From Roseitalea sp. (lineage in GTDB: Bacteria; Pseudomonadota; Alphaproteobacteria; Rhizobiales; Rhizobiaceae), in NCBI GenBank assembly GCA_017642895.1, contig JAEPON010000012.1, forward strand, positions 1 to 37,013: 37,013 bases of DNA, written 5' to 3'. Below are positions 36,668 to 37,013 of the stretch, in pieces. The first letter of the stretch is position 1, and every line of letters starts with the position of its first letter. The notes beneath the pieces are model-generated. The model was given only the letters and a program-made list of their open reading frames with translations, was not told the origin of the DNA and did not search any database. Position numbers and translations under genes: made by a program.

Positions 36668-37013
<346 letters not shown>

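Overview
The window is about 37 kb of GC-rich chromosome (roughly 63-65% G+C by eye) from an alphaproteobacterium, most likely of the order Hyphomicrobiales (Rhizobiales). Pointers are a GAAC-N7-GAAC SOS box, an Irr-type iron box in front of bacterioferritin, TGCA-rich operators in front of a phasin, and the runs ppiD-trpD-trpC-moaC-moeA, uvrA/ssb-marC-gyrA and tpiA-secG-pyrG. I see no insertion sequence, prophage, rRNA or CRISPR array.

Layout. 1-9.3 kb: tail of a DnaJ-domain gene, a D,D-carboxypeptidase with a SPOR domain, a phasin with a strong operator-covered promoter, the clpS-clpA operon, an AzlC-AzlD exporter pair, a RhlE-type DEAD-box helicase, a fasciclin-domain protein and a small secreted protein of unknown function. 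9.3-12.9 kb: NAD kinase, tRNA-Thr(UGU), bacterioferritin and a Bfd-like ferredoxin with separate iron- and FNR-type control sites, a small Cys-containing unknown protein and a multi-pass membrane protein. 13.1-19.2 kb: the most interesting block, a tightly packed operon of two AMP-forming ligases (the second fused to an acyl carrier domain), a 44-residue membrane microprotein, an MBOAT acyltransferase, a 45-residue membrane microprotein and a membrane-anchored SGNH hydrolase. 19.2-21.1 kb: VOC protein, DUF72 protein and a Phd/PIN toxin-antitoxin pair. 21.1-37.0 kb: housekeeping genes uvrA, ssb, marC, gyrA, a LysE exporter, moeA, moaC, trpC, trpD, ppiD, tpiA, secG and the start of pyrG.

The 13.1-19.2 kb block has the parts list of the Gram-positive Dlt pathway: ligase, carrier protein, MBOAT, one-pass microprotein and SGNH transferase. 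The second microprotein ends in FRYARY, which fits the aromatic C-terminal hexapeptide described as the acyl shuttle of DltX. I infer a Dlt-like system that loads an acyl or aminoacyl group on the carrier, moves it across the inner membrane and esterifies an envelope polymer. Cargo and acceptor cannot be read from the sequence.

Regulatory sites worth keeping: one LexA box inside overlapping divergent promoters for uvrA and ssb; an Irr-like box over a perfect TATAAT at bfr; an FNR/FixK-like box upstream of the Bfd-like gene; a perfect inverted repeat across the toxin-antitoxin promoter, which may make a leaderless mRNA; and probable TTG starts for gyrA, the PIN toxin and the DEAD-box helicase.
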